In this document: piece after piece, positions 9,369 through 19,799 of the stretch | Layout of the letters: the number at the start of each line of letters is the position of its first letter | Numbering within the stretch: the stretch's first letter is position 1 | Origin: Borreliella americana | Lineage (GTDB): Bacteria > Spirochaetota > Spirochaetia > Borreliales > Borreliaceae | Direction of reading: 5' to 3' | Assembly: GCF_021043605.1 (NCBI RefSeq) | Contig: NZ_JAJNFB010000012.1 | Span: forward strand, 1 to 40,563 | DNA: 40,563 nt | Translations under genes and position numbers: made by a program | The notes under the pieces: model-generated | The model's database searches: none | Seen by the model: only the letters and a program-made list of their open reading frames with translations | Told to the model about the DNA's origin: nothing

Positions 9369-9626
9369 CTACTTTAATAGCAAAACATTTAAACGAGATT
9401 TTTTTCTAGCAGCCTTGTTTTTATGAATTATTCGCTTTCTAGCAGCAGTGTCTAGTTTTTTTGCAACAAATTTAAAAAATTCAATAGCTTCGTCTTTCTT
9501 GCCCGCTTTTATCATATTGATACAGCGTTTTTCTATTGTTTTTAATTCACTTTTGACACTTACATTTCTAATCTTTCTTTTTAAATTTTGACGAGAGCGC
9601 TTCAATGCAGATGCATTTTTTCTCAA
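9369..9626 (-). CDS. rpsT: Ribosomal protein bS20
   Basis: Small-subunit protein of 85 residues starting at TTG 9626. The frame is open further upstream (to 9692), but AAGGAG with an 8-base spacing precedes this TTG. Translation from here gives the canonical (M)RKNASALKRSRQNLKRK start of S20 and the usual family length. KSELKTIEKRCINMIKAGKK and HKNKAARKKSRLN are typical S20 helices. It is the first gene of the rpsT-hbb-bactofilin run, with a good sigma-70 promoter about 30 bases upstream. TTG start codons are a known way for S20 to be weakly initiated and autoregulated in E. coli; whether that applies here is inference. Confidence 0.95.
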   Translation of the reverse strand: MRKNASALKRSRQNLKRKIRNVSVKSELKTIEKRCINMIKAGKKDEAIEFFKFVAKKLDTAARKRIIHKNKAARKKSRLNVLLLK

Positions 9627-9663
9627 GTTATACTCCTTAATAATATTATTAAACAATAGCTTT

Positions 9664-9692
9664 AATATATCAACTAATTTTAATATAGTCAA
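9664..9692 (-). promoter_or_regulatory. Sigma-70 promoter for rpsT-hbb-bactofilin (-rho-rpmE)
   Basis: On the minus strand TTGACT (9692-9687) and TATATT (9669-9664) are 17 bases apart, each a 5/6 match to consensus. The predicted RNA start near 9656 leaves a leader of about 30 nt containing the AAGGAG site for rpsT. Confidence 0.7.
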
Positions 9693-9705
9693 TCAAAGCT
9701 TTAAG

Positions 9706-10539
9706 TTAATTCAGTGCAATATTAGCACAATAGTTTTTATTAATATATTCAAAAATCTTTTGCATGGAATAAGAAATTTTTTTATTCAAAATATATACTT
9801 TTTTTGTCTGATGATTTCCTTTATATAAAAAGCATAAATAATTTTTATTGTCAAATTCAAATTCTCTAGAAATAAAAACTTTTTCAAAAAATTTATAAAA
9901 ATAAATTTCACTTTTAAAAATCTTTCTTTCACAGATTGAATCTTTCCTAAACTCGTAAAACAACACTATGTTGCTAATAACTGAAAAATCCCCCAACAAA
10001 ACTTTAATATCAATAAAACAAATAAATAAAAAAATAAATATATTACTTAATGAAATGTAATAAACAAATAAACCAATCATAATGCGAGCTAAAAACATAC
10101 AAAGATACGTACAGGACAAATAATATCTTATTGGGAAATTTTCCAATTTTGGAACAAATAGATCTTTTCTCTTAATTTTAAGCTCTTTGAATAATTCACT
10201 TGAACCATTACCTATCCAAAAACAAACCTTAATCTTTTTTTTATTCTTTAATTGCAAAATCAAAACATTGTCTGATAATCTTTTTTCAAACGAAATAATA
10301 TCATCAAAATCAAAATTATAACCTAAAAAAATGCCCTTATAATAAATCTTAGATCCCTTAAACGAGATAGAACAAAAATATCTTAAATAAATAAAAATTA
10401 CAAAAAAATTTACTAAAAGAAGTGCTATAACAAAGTAAAAAAAAATTGTGTCATAAAAAAACATATAAAGCAAACAAATTGCAATATTAAAAACAAACAA
10501 ACTAATTAATTTTACATTATCAAAAAATAAATCACGCAT
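9706..10539 (-). CDS. Membrane protein of unknown function
   Basis: I do not recognise the family. About 277 residues, very rich in Phe, Ile, Leu and Tyr. It has two hydrophobic segments near the N-terminus (ISLFVFNIAICLLYMFF and the FYFVIALLLVNFFVIFIYL region) and two in the middle (YLCMFLARIMIGLFVYYI and ISNIFIFLFIC-like), with charged cytoplasmic stretches between them (EKRLSDNVLILQLKNKKKIKV) and a Lys-rich C-terminal third. Start is uncertain: the frame opens with TTG at 10554, but ATG 10539 (MRDLFFDN) is preferred; neither has a ribosome-binding site. It follows ychF by fewer than 20 bases and is probably translated by coupling. From memory, BB0234. Confidence 0.75.
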   Translation of the reverse strand: MRDLFFDNVKLISLFVFNIAICLLYMFFYDTIFFYFVIALLLVNFFVIFIYLRYFCSISFKGSKIYYKGIFLGYNFDFDDIISFEKRLSDNVLILQLKNKKKIKVCFWIGNGSSELFKELKIKRKDLFVPKLENFPIRYYLSCTYLCMFLARIMIGLFVYYISLSNIFIFLFICFIDIKVLLGDFSVISNIVLFYEFRKDSICERKIFKSEIYFYKFFEKVFISREFEFDNKNYLCFLYKGNHQTKKVYILNKKISYSMQKIFEYINKNYCANIALN

Positions 10540-10556
10540 ATAATATAAAAACAAAT

Positions 10557-11663
10557 CTATACATTAAATTTAAAAAAGATTACATCTCCATCTCTTACAA
10601 GATATTCTTTACCCTCAATCCTAACAAGTCCTTTCTCTTTTAGTTTTTGAACGCTTTGAAATTTAAATAAATCATCACAAGAATAAACTTCTGCTTTAAT
10701 AAAACCCCTCTCAAAATCACTGTGAATTATTCCTGCAGCTTCGGGTGCTCTCATGCCCTGTTTAAATGTCCAGGCTCTAACTTCTTGCAAACCTGCTGTA
10801 AAATAGGTTCTAAGACCCAAAGTATAATAGGCTTTTTTAATTAAATTACCAAGACTGCTATCATTTATTCCAAATAATTCTAACATTTCATTTTTATAAG
10901 ATATATCTTTTACTTGGGCAAGTTCAGCTTCAATTTTGGCACATAAGATTAAAAAATCATTTCCTTCCTTCAGGGCAATATTTTTTACAATATCTGTATA
11001 TTTATTACCACTAAGTGAATTTTCATCAACATTGCAAACATACAAAACTTTTTTAAAAGTCAAAAGATTTAACGATCTAATAAAACTGTATTCAAAATCA
11101 TTAAATTTAAACTCAACAGCAGGATTCATATTGCTTAAATGGTCTTCAAGTCTTTTTAGCATTAATACAATTGCCTTAGAAGATTCACTAGTTTTTTTAT
11201 CGGCACTTCTAGCATTTTTCTCTTGTTTCTGAAGACTTTTTTTAACAGTTTCAAGATCAGATAGGCAAAGCTCAATATTAATTGTGGTTATATCTCTTTC
11301 AGGATTAATATCATCATTAATATGAATAACCTCTTTCTCTTCAAAACATCTTACAACATGAACAATAAGAGAAACTTCGCGAATATTAGCCAAAAATTTA
11401 TTGCCAAGCCCTTCGCCTGTTGATGCTCCCTTGACAAGGCCCGCAATATCTACAAATTCCATAACAGCAGGAATAATTTTGCGTGGAACAATGCACTCTG
11501 CGATTTTTAAAAGTCTTTCATCAGGAATTTCTACTATTCCTATATTTGGCTCAATAGTACAAAAAGGATAATTCGCGGTCTCAACATCAGATGATGTCAA
11601 AGATGAAAATAAAGTAGATTTACCCACATTGGGAAGCCCCACAATCCCTGCATTAAGTCTCAT
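10557..11663 (-). CDS. ychF: YchF/Obg-like ATPase
   Basis: Ribosome-associated P-loop NTPase of the Obg superfamily, 368 residues as usual. G1 GLPNVGKST (residues 9-17), G2 region NYPFCTIEPN (31-40), G3 DIAGLVKGAS (72-81), and a G4 reading NVDE instead of NKxD; that change is why YchF prefers ATP to GTP. A coiled-coil arm lies about 130-180 (LETVKKSLQKQEKNARSADKK) and a C-terminal TGS domain about 280-365 (RAPEAAGIIHSDFERGFIKA). AGAGGT precedes ATG 11663. It sits 32 bases after the TPR/NHL/VWA gene and just before an orphan membrane gene, so the three are probably an operon. Confidence 0.96.
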   Translation of the reverse strand: MRLNAGIVGLPNVGKSTLFSSLTSSDVETANYPFCTIEPNIGIVEIPDERLLKIAECIVPRKIIPAVMEFVDIAGLVKGASTGEGLGNKFLANIREVSLIVHVVRCFEEKEVIHINDDINPERDITTINIELCLSDLETVKKSLQKQEKNARSADKKTSESSKAIVLMLKRLEDHLSNMNPAVEFKFNDFEYSFIRSLNLLTFKKVLYVCNVDENSLSGNKYTDIVKNIALKEGNDFLILCAKIEAELAQVKDISYKNEMLELFGINDSSLGNLIKKAYYTLGLRTYFTAGLQEVRAWTFKQGMRAPEAAGIIHSDFERGFIKAEVYSCDDLFKFQSVQKLKEKGLVRIEGKEYLVRDGDVIFFKFNV

Positions 11664-11695
11664 AACCTAAACCTCTAATAAAATTAAAAAGAAAT

Positions 11696-13702
11696 CTAAT
11701 TAATAAAATATGCGAACTCTCCTCTTCCTGTCTGTTGATTTATATTTACCTCAACAGATAAATTAAAATATTTATTAGGTTCTTGAGGGCCTGGATAATA
11801 ATATTCCAGCAAATAAGTACCTGTTTTTTGTTCTAAAATCAAATCATAAACTTTAGATACTCCTTCATAAGATGAAAAAGGAATTATAGCACCACCTGTT
11901 TCATTAACTAAATACTGCAGCTTACTATTAACAGGATCGTTGCCAAATAGTATTAAATAAAACCGTATGTCATTATTTTTATAATAGCTTACTATTGTAT
12001 CTAAAGAGTACTTTTCAAAAGCTTTACGATTCAAAATACCACCACTAAAATAAACTACTGCTCTTCTTGAGCTTTTTGACATAAGCCCAGAACCTGCCAA
12101 CTTCAAACTAACGTCTGTTTTTACAGCATCTGTACTATAGGGTCCAAGAGAACTTGTATTTCTAATGCTATTTGTCAAGCTATCAATATTATCTATAATA
12201 GGCACACTTGTTGCATTTATAAAACTAAAGTTTTTATTTTTTGACAACTCCATTAGGGCATTTAACCCTACAATTTGATCTGTATCATATTTTTTCATAT
12301 AAGAAGATTTATCAAAAACAACTGCTATATTAATGTCTTTTGAAGCATTTACATTATATGCCACCTTGGGATTGACAATGTAATAATTTTCATTTGAAAT
12401 TGAAAAATTTTCACTTTTAAGTCCAACAACTGGTAATCCGCTTTTACTACTAACATTAAGCTCAACGTAAATTTTAGGCCCCCCAAGCCTAACTATTCTT
12501 CTAACATCAACATTTAAACTGTCATAAAGACTTGAGTCGCTCTTGTAAATTGAAACCTTGGCATTATTAAAATCTGAGACAATAATCTGATTATTAGCAT
12601 CCAAAATAGATGAAGAAATTTTAGAATTCATTTTATCTGCTTTTAAAATTTTTGTAATTGTCTTTTTAGCAATACTATACTTATAAACACCATCCTTTGA
12701 GGATACTATAACATTGTTGCCGACAAAATCACTACTAAGCCCCTCTATTCCCTCAATAGAAGTAAAAACTGAATATAAATGATTACCACTAGTATCAAAA
12801 ACTTCAATGGCATTTCTCAGAGAATCTGCAACATAAATGTTTTCATTCAAATAAGTAACACCCGTAGGACCTAAAAGGCCCTTATAGCCTGAAGCCCTAG
12901 AACCAAAATGCAAAATAAAATCACCCCCAAGTCCAAATTTACTTACTCTTTTATTTCCCCATTCGCTTACATAAATGTAATTTCTCTTATCAATGGCCAT
13001 ATACTGAGGAGCAAGTAGTTCGCCATCATTGGTGCCCTTTTTCCCAATAGATTTCCTTTTAACTCCAAGAACTTTGTCATAAACACCAATTTCATCACTT
13101 GAATAAAGAGTAACATAAAGTAAATTATTAGCTTCAATAACATCATAAGGTGATTTTAAATAACTAAAACCATCTTTAACTAAAGTATTAACATTATTGT
13201 TAACATCAAAATACAATATTTCATTACCTACAAAGTTAACAGCATAATATCCACCATACTTATCAGCCCTCAAAGATGTAATCTGATATCCATGTGACCT
13301 TTTATAAATAGAATTATCAAGAGAAGCGACTTTTACAAGTTTTTTAAAATTAAGTTCATAATTTGAAAAAATACCTCTCCTTTGCTCAATAGTAGAAATC
13401 AAATGCCTAAGATAGGGAACCTTATAACCCTGATCTTTTAAATTTCTCCACTCCATTAAAGCTTCTTCGACATAACCCAGTCTATAATAAACATTGCCAG
13501 TCCAAAAATGATAATCAAGATTATTAGGATCAAAGCTTAAAATTTTTTTAAAAGATAAAAGAGCATCATCATAAATTCCATTATTATAAGAATTAAGAGC
13601 CCATTTAAATTCTTCTTGAGCATCTTTGTTAGTAACTATTCCTTGGGCATGCAAACTAAAAATATTTAAAAAAAACAAACCAATAAAAGCAAAAATTAAC
13701 AT
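11696..13702 (-). CDS. Exported TPR - NHL beta-propeller - VWA protein
   Basis: 668 residues. Signal peptide 1-20 ending in LHAQ. Residues about 28-90 form tetratricopeptide repeats (EEFKWALNSYNNGIYDDALL, then a second unit with FWTGNVYYRLGYVEEAL). About 135-395 looks like an NHL-type beta-propeller (GELLAPQYMAID...IYVSEWGNKRVSKFG and GLLGPTGVTY...IYVADSLRNAIEVFD). About 457-640 is a von Willebrand A domain (INIAVVFDKSSYM...RAVVYFSGG...FYLILFGND). Its metal site reads DKSSY rather than DxSxS, so the last Ser is Tyr. All three modules bind proteins, so a periplasmic scaffold is inferred; no enzyme motif is seen. AAAGGGGAT precedes ATG 13702. From memory this is BB0236. Confidence 0.85.
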   Translation of the reverse strand: MLIFAFIGLFFLNIFSLHAQGIVTNKDAQEEFKWALNSYNNGIYDDALLSFKKILSFDPNNLDYHFWTGNVYYRLGYVEEALMEWRNLKDQGYKVPYLRHLISTIEQRRGIFSNYELNFKKLVKVASLDNSIYKRSHGYQITSLRADKYGGYYAVNFVGNEILYFDVNNNVNTLVKDGFSYLKSPYDVIEANNLLYVTLYSSDEIGVYDKVLGVKRKSIGKKGTNDGELLAPQYMAIDKRNYIYVSEWGNKRVSKFGLGGDFILHFGSRASGYKGLLGPTGVTYLNENIYVADSLRNAIEVFDTSGNHLYSVFTSIEGIEGLSSDFVGNNVIVSSKDGVYKYSIAKKTITKILKADKMNSKISSSILDANNQIIVSDFNNAKVSIYKSDSSLYDSLNVDVRRIVRLGGPKIYVELNVSSKSGLPVVGLKSENFSISNENYYIVNPKVAYNVNASKDINIAVVFDKSSYMKKYDTDQIVGLNALMELSKNKNFSFINATSVPIIDNIDSLTNSIRNTSSLGPYSTDAVKTDVSLKLAGSGLMSKSSRRAVVYFSGGILNRKAFEKYSLDTIVSYYKNNDIRFYLILFGNDPVNSKLQYLVNETGGAIIPFSSYEGVSKVYDLILEQKTGTYLLEYYYPGPQEPNKYFNLSVEVNINQQTGRGEFAYFIN

Positions 13703-13860
13703 AATCCCCTTTACTCTTTAAATACCTATTATAAGCTATAAATTTTTCAAAAAATAGTACAAAAAAATAAATACTATCATATAAAATTATTAATGATAAT
13801 GTTAAATATATTACACCATTATGCTACTAATATATAGTAAAAAAGTAAAAAAGGGTAAAA
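13703..13860. promoter_or_regulatory. Divergent promoter region between the TPR/NHL/VWA gene and lnt
   Basis: 158 bases of very AT-rich DNA between two divergent starts. On the plus strand TAATATATAG near 13826-13837 is -10-like and AAGGG at 13852-13857 is the weak ribosome-binding site of lnt. On the minus strand AAAGGGGAT serves the VWA gene. I cannot assign -35 boxes. Confidence 0.35.
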
Positions 13861-16160
<2,300 letters not shown>

Positions 16161-16205
16161 TCAGCCTTAAAATAAAACAAAAGAATGTCAATCTACTATA
16201 AATAA

Positions 16206-16808
16206 TTATAATACAAGTTTATCTCTAATTAAAGAAATCACTTTATTCTTATCTTCTTCACTAAAAATATTTATATTATCGTAAGAAAATTTTATTTTTG
16301 ACGACAAGCTATATTCATCATACCACTTTAAATATTTTCTATTAAGACCCTCAAGATAATCCCTGGGAATATTCATTTCAAAGCTTCTATTTCTATTTTT
16401 AATTCTGCGCTCAACCTCATCAATACTACAATCAAGATAAACAAGCAAACTTGGTCGCTGAGAATGCTCAAGCATATTATCAAGAAGATCAATATATATT
16501 TTATACTCCTCATCAGAAATATGCCCATCACAATTTAAAAGAGACGCAAACACGCAATCGCCATAAATAGATCTGTCTAGTATGCCCCCTTTTGTTCTAA
16601 ATATGCCTTTTATTAATTTAAACCTCTCGTTAAGAAAATTAATTTGAACTGGAAATGCCCATCTGGATTTATCCTTATAAAATTTGTCTAATACAGCCAA
16701 AGTAAAATCATTGTTAAGTTCACTGTAAAAAGGAACTTCTAGCTCTTTTGATAAAATATTTCCAAGAGTAGTCTTTCCTACTCCAATTAAACCTTCTATT
16801 ACAATCAC
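16206..16808 (-). CDS. dck: Deoxynucleoside kinase
   Basis: Phosphorylates deoxynucleosides (deoxyadenosine/deoxyguanosine type by family) for salvage. This matters in an organism thought to lack de novo purine synthesis and ribonucleotide reductase. About 200 residues. Walker A GLIGVGKTT (residues 6-14), the substrate-site DRS motif in GILDRSIYGD and a lid-like segment EVERRIKNRNRSFE are visible. The frame is open to a TTG at 16823, but that TTG is fused to the ribosome-binding site (TTGGAGGT). The GTG at 16808, 7 bases after GGAGGT, gives the family-typical MIVIEGLIG start and is preferred; TTG 16811 is an alternative. It is the first gene of a two-gene minus-strand unit with the TPR/NTF2-like protein. 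Confidence 0.9.
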   Translation of the reverse strand: MIVIEGLIGVGKTTLGNILSKELEVPFYSELNNDFTLAVLDKFYKDKSRWAFPVQINFLNERFKLIKGIFRTKGGILDRSIYGDCVFASLLNCDGHISDEEYKIYIDLLDNMLEHSQRPSLLVYLDCSIDEVERRIKNRNRSFEMNIPRDYLEGLNRKYLKWYDEYSLSSKIKFSYDNINIFSEEDKNKVISLIRDKLVL

Positions 16809-16986
16809 CAAGTCTACCTCCAAAATAACTTAAATAAATTCAAATATAAGCTAAAAAAAGAATTGCTAAAGAATAAAACTTCATTAATCAAAAAATCCAA
16901 TGTAAAAATTCTAATATAAAATAAAAAATCCTTAAACAAATTTTAGAAAAGAAATTCAGAATTAAAAAATTAAAATTCTTAAATTA

Positions 16987-17015
16987 TTGACATTAATCTT
17001 AATTAAAAATAAGAT
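16987..17015 (+). promoter_or_regulatory. Main promoter of glpF-glpK-glpD
   Basis: A perfect -35 TTGACA (16987-16992) is followed after 17 bases by TAAGAT (17010-17015); GATAAT at 17013-17018 is an alternative -10 with a 20-base spacer. The predicted RNA start near 17022-17025 gives a leader of about 195 nt. That agrees with the long glpFKD leader I recall from the literature. Confidence 0.7.
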
Positions 17016-17038
17016 AATAAATATAATTTTAATAAAGC

Positions 17039-17071
17039 TTTTATTAAAAAAATTAATTATTTTTAATAAAA
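17039..17071 (+). promoter_or_regulatory. A/T hairpin at the start of the glp leader RNA
   Basis: TTTTATTAAAAA (17039-17050) and TTTTTAATAAAA (17060-17071) are perfect reverse complements around a 9-nt loop. Partly matching AGC/GCT lies outside with a 4-A bulge. It begins about 15 nt into the predicted transcript. An all-A/U stem is weak, so its role is a guess (pause site, protein or RNA-chaperone binding). Confidence 0.45.
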
Positions 17072-17093
17072 AAAAGCTAAAGTATAAAAAATC

Positions 17094-17123
17094 TTGACTA
17101 TCTTGCAAAAAACAAAATAAAAT
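17094..17123 (+). promoter_or_regulatory. Second promoter-like pair inside the glp leader
   Basis: TTGACT (17094-17099) and TAAAAT (17118-17123) are 18 bases apart, each a 5/6 match. If used, it would give a shorter leader of about 90 nt lacking the upstream hairpin. AT-rich DNA yields such pairs by chance, so this is tentative. Confidence 0.35.
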
Positions 17124-17218
17124 TTAATTAAAAAATTAAATATATTCGGATTCAAAAATCAAAAATTAAAACTTCTTAAGAAAGAATAAAATTGTTATAA
17201 AGATAAGGAGATGTAATT

Positions 17219-17983
17219 ATGAATTATACAAAATTCCAAGAATTTATATCGGAATTTTTGGGAACATTCATCCTATTGGCACTAGGAACAGGATCTGTTG
17301 CAATGACAGTATTATTTTCCTCAAGTCCTGAAATACCAGGAGAAATAATAAAAGGGGGATATACAAATATAGTATTTGGATGGGGACTGGGTGTAACGTT
17401 TGGTATTTATACGGCAGCAAGAATAAGTGGAGCACATCTAAACCCGGCTGTTAGCATAGGATTGGCAAGTGTTGGAAAATTTCCCGTTTCAAAACTTTTA
17501 CATTACATTGTGGCGCAAATATTAGGAGCTTTTACAGGTGCATTAATGACACTTGTCGTATTTTATCCTAAATGGATAGAAATGGATCCTGGACTTGAAA
17601 ATACTCAAGGAATAATGGCAACTTTCCCCGCTATTCCTGGATTTTTGCCTGGATTTATTGATCAAATTTTTGGAACCTTTTTGTTAATGTTTTTAATTTC
17701 TGTTGTTGGAGATTTTACAAAACAACATAGCGACAATCCATTTATTCCATTTATTGTGGGAGCAGTGGTTTTATCAATAGGAATAAGTTTTGGGGGAATG
17801 AACGGTTATGCTATTAATCCTGCAAGGGACCTGGGACCAAGAATTTTACTCTTATTTGCTGGATTTAAAAATCATGGATTTAACAACCTAAGTATATTTA
17901 TTGTACCAATAATTGGCCCAATAATTGGAGCAATTTTGGGAGCTACAATTTACGAATTTACACTAAAAAATAACAAAGACTAA
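17219..17983 (+). CDS. glpF: Glycerol uptake facilitator (aquaglyceroporin)
   Basis: Inner-membrane channel letting glycerol enter by diffusion. 254 residues with the aquaporin duplication: six hydrophobic segments and two half-helices carrying NPA (75-77, in [10 protein letters not shown]) and NPARD (200-204, in [14 protein letters not shown]). The Asp after the second NPAR and the selectivity Arg203 mark a glycerol rather than water channel. AAGGAGATGTAATT precedes ATG 17219. It is the first gene of the glp operon; glpK follows after 41 bases. It is likely regulated through its ~195-nt leader. Confidence 0.97.
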   Translation: MNYTKFQEFISEFLGTFILLALGTGSVAMTVLFSSSPEIPGEIIKGGYTNIVFGWGLGVTFGIYTAARISGAHLNPAVSIGLASVGKFPVSKLLHYIVAQILGAFTGALMTLVVFYPKWIEMDPGLENTQGIMATFPAIPGFLPGFIDQIFGTFLLMFLISVVGDFTKQHSDNPFIPFIVGAVVLSIGISFGGMNGYAINPARDLGPRILLLFAGFKNHGFNNLSIFIVPIIGPIIGAILGATIYEFTLKNNKD

Positions 17984-18024
17984 AAGAAAAGATATTTATC
18001 TTATTAAAGAAAAGAGGAAAAATT

Positions 18025-19530
18025 ATGAAATACATTTTATCTATTGATCAAGGTACTACTAGCTCGAGAGCAATGGTATTTGATAAAAATGCAAACATAA
18101 AAGGGTTTGCTCAAAAAGAATTTACTCAAATTTATCCACAACCAAGTTGGGTGGAACATGATCCTACAGAAATATGGGGCTCACAGCTTGGAGTTATAAC
18201 AGAAGCTATGGCAAATGCAAGAATCTTGCCAAATGAAGTTGATGCTATTGGAATAACCAATCAAAGAGAAACTACGGTCATATGGGAAAAAAATACAGGA
18301 AAACCCATTTATAATGCAATAGTATGGCAAGACAGAAGAACTGCAAAAATTTGTGACCAATTAAAAAAAGAAGGAAAAGACAAAATTATTTTGGAAAAAA
18401 CAGGCTTGGTGTTAGATTCTTATTTTAGTGGAACAAAAATAATGTGGATTTTGGATAATGTAGAAGGCGCCAGACAAAAAGCTGAAAATGGCGAATTGTG
18501 CTTTGGAACAATAGATACATGGATATTGTGGAATCTGACTCAAAAAAAAGAACATGCAACCGATTACTCTAATGCTTCAAGAACATTATTACTAAATATT
18601 AAAACATTAAAGTGGGATGATGAGCTTTTAAGCATATTAAATATCCCAAAAGCAATTTTGCCTGAACTTAAAGAAAGTTCTGCAATATATGGCAAAACAG
18701 ACAAAGCACTATTTGGAGCAGCAATTCCTATTGCAGGGATTGCTGGAGATCAATTTGCAGCAACATTTGGACAAGCCTGCCTTAAAAAAGGTATGGCAAA
18801 AAATACTTATGGAACTGGTTGCTTTTTAACAGTCAATATAGGAAAAGAACCAATCATTAGCCATGACAAGCTTTTAACCTCAATTGCATGGGGAAGAAAA
18901 AAATCTGTAACTTATGTTCTTGAAGGAAGTGTTTTTATTGGCGGGGCTGTAATCCAATGGCTAAGAGACGGTCTTGAATTTTTCAGAAAAAGCTCAGATG
19001 CAGAAGCATTGGCAAGCTCTGTCTTAGATAATGGTGGAGTTTATTTTGTGCCAGCATTTGTTGGGCTTGGTGCACCTCACTGGGATTCTTATGCAAGAGG
19101 AACAATCATTGGAATAACAAGAGGCTCAACAAAAGCTCACATTACAAGAGCCGCTCTTGAGAGCATCGCATTTCAAAGTTTTGATATACTAAATATCATG
19201 AAAAAATCCGTTCCCAACTTTGAAATTCAAGAATTAAGAGTAGACGGAGGAGCAAGTCAAAACAATCTATTAATGCAATTTCAAGCTGACCTTTTGGAAT
19301 GCAAAGTTGTAAGACCAAAAATAACAGAAACAACCGCTCTTGGCGCTGCTTATCTTGCGGGGCTTGCAACAGGTTATTGGCAAAGCGCCGAAGAAATAGT
19401 AAGTCTTTGGCAAGTAGATAAGATATTTGAACCTTCAATGCCAAAAAATCAAAAAGAAATGCTTCTTGGGAATTGGAACAAAGCAATTGAAAAAGCAAAA
19501 TCATGGATACAGAATTCTAATAATCTATAA
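18025..19530 (+). CDS. glpK: Glycerol kinase
   Basis: FGGY-family kinase that traps glycerol as glycerol-3-phosphate using ATP. 501 residues, full length. The N-terminal phosphate loop is [15 protein letters not shown] (5-19). GITNQRETT and IVWQDRRT contact substrate, [12 protein letters not shown] binds in the second domain, and [17 protein letters not shown] is the C-terminal signature. Ribosome-binding site AGAGG before ATG 18025. The product feeds glycolysis via GlpD and also phospholipid and lipoprotein synthesis, so it connects to Pcs and Lnt elsewhere in this window. Confidence 0.98.
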   Translation: MKYILSIDQGTTSSRAMVFDKNANIKGFAQKEFTQIYPQPSWVEHDPTEIWGSQLGVITEAMANARILPNEVDAIGITNQRETTVIWEKNTGKPIYNAIVWQDRRTAKICDQLKKEGKDKIILEKTGLVLDSYFSGTKIMWILDNVEGARQKAENGELCFGTIDTWILWNLTQKKEHATDYSNASRTLLLNIKTLKWDDELLSILNIPKAILPELKESSAIYGKTDKALFGAAIPIAGIAGDQFAATFGQACLKKGMAKNTYGTGCFLTVNIGKEPIISHDKLLTSIAWGRKKSVTYVLEGSVFIGGAVIQWLRDGLEFFRKSSDAEALASSVLDNGGVYFVPAFVGLGAPHWDSYARGTIIGITRGSTKAHITRAALESIAFQSFDILNIMKKSVPNFEIQELRVDGGASQNNLLMQFQADLLECKVVRPKITETTALGAAYLAGLATGYWQSAEEIVSLWQVDKIFEPSMPKNQKEMLLGNWNKAIEKAKSWIQNSNNL

Positions 19531-19799
19531 AAGTTCAAAACAGAGCTTTAAGATTATAACAAAAATACACTGGGAACAAAATTATGCATAATTTATTTAA
19601 TTTTTTAAAAGCAAAACAATATCATTGGAGCAATACAAAAAATGATTAATAATATATTTAATCTAAAGGAAAATCACAAAAAATTGAAAAATTCACCAGT
19701 GCAATTGATCTATAGCGCTATTCAATAAAATTAAAACAAATGGTCTTTTCGAATTTATTAAATCTAGTATTTAACTAAAAAGAAAAGAAATTAACCAAA
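19531..19799 (+). other. glpK-glpD spacer with two palindromes and only tiny open frames
   Basis: 269 bases. It holds a 16-nt palindrome (AAATTATGCATAATTT, 19579-19594) and a GC-cored 10-nt palindrome (ATAGCGCTAT, 19712-19721). The latter sits between TTGATC (19705-19710) and TAAAAT (19726-19731), a promoter-like pair with a short 15-base spacer. Only very short frames occur (19584-19649, 21 codons; 19642-19728, 28 codons). Neither has a clear ribosome-binding site or recognisable sequence, though B31 annotation, from memory, places a small gene BB0242 here. The region could hold an independent glpD promoter. Confidence 0.45.

Larger units (their letters stand above)
16824..17218. promoter_or_regulatory. 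Intergenic region with the glp operon promoter and long 5' leader
   Basis: 395 bases, almost pure A/T, between the divergent dck and glpF genes. There is no plausible coding frame. It contains the main glp promoter, a second promoter-like pair inside the leader, a 12-bp A/T hairpin (17039-17071), a 10-nt palindrome TTCTTAAGAA (17173-17182) and the glpF ribosome-binding site AAGGAG (17204-17209). For dck on the minus strand only weak -35/-10-like sequences are seen. Confidence 0.7.

Noticed and set aside
9627..9692. N-terminal 22-codon extension of rpsT up to 9692
   Set aside because: The TTG at 9626 has AAGGAG at the right distance and gives the conserved S20 start and length. The extension would also run through the promoter at 9664-9692.
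16809..16823. TTG at 16823 as the start of the deoxynucleoside kinase
   Set aside because: It is part of the ribosome-binding site (TTGGAGGT) and has none of its own. GTG 16808 fits spacing and family N-terminus.
17039..17071. A known riboswitch class in the glp leader
   Set aside because: I see no GC-containing conserved core of any riboswitch family I know, only an A/U stem.
19196..19504. Long open frames on the opposite strand inside glpK, leuS and the RND gene (e.g. 19196-19504, 30957-31553)
   Set aside because: They lie wholly within well-recognised genes, lack ribosome-binding sites and have compositions expected of reverse frames.
19584..19728. Two tiny frames between glpK and glpD (21 and 28 codons)
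   Set aside because: No ribosome-binding site, no recognisable sequence and AT-rich chance composition. Recorded as spacer content, not genes.
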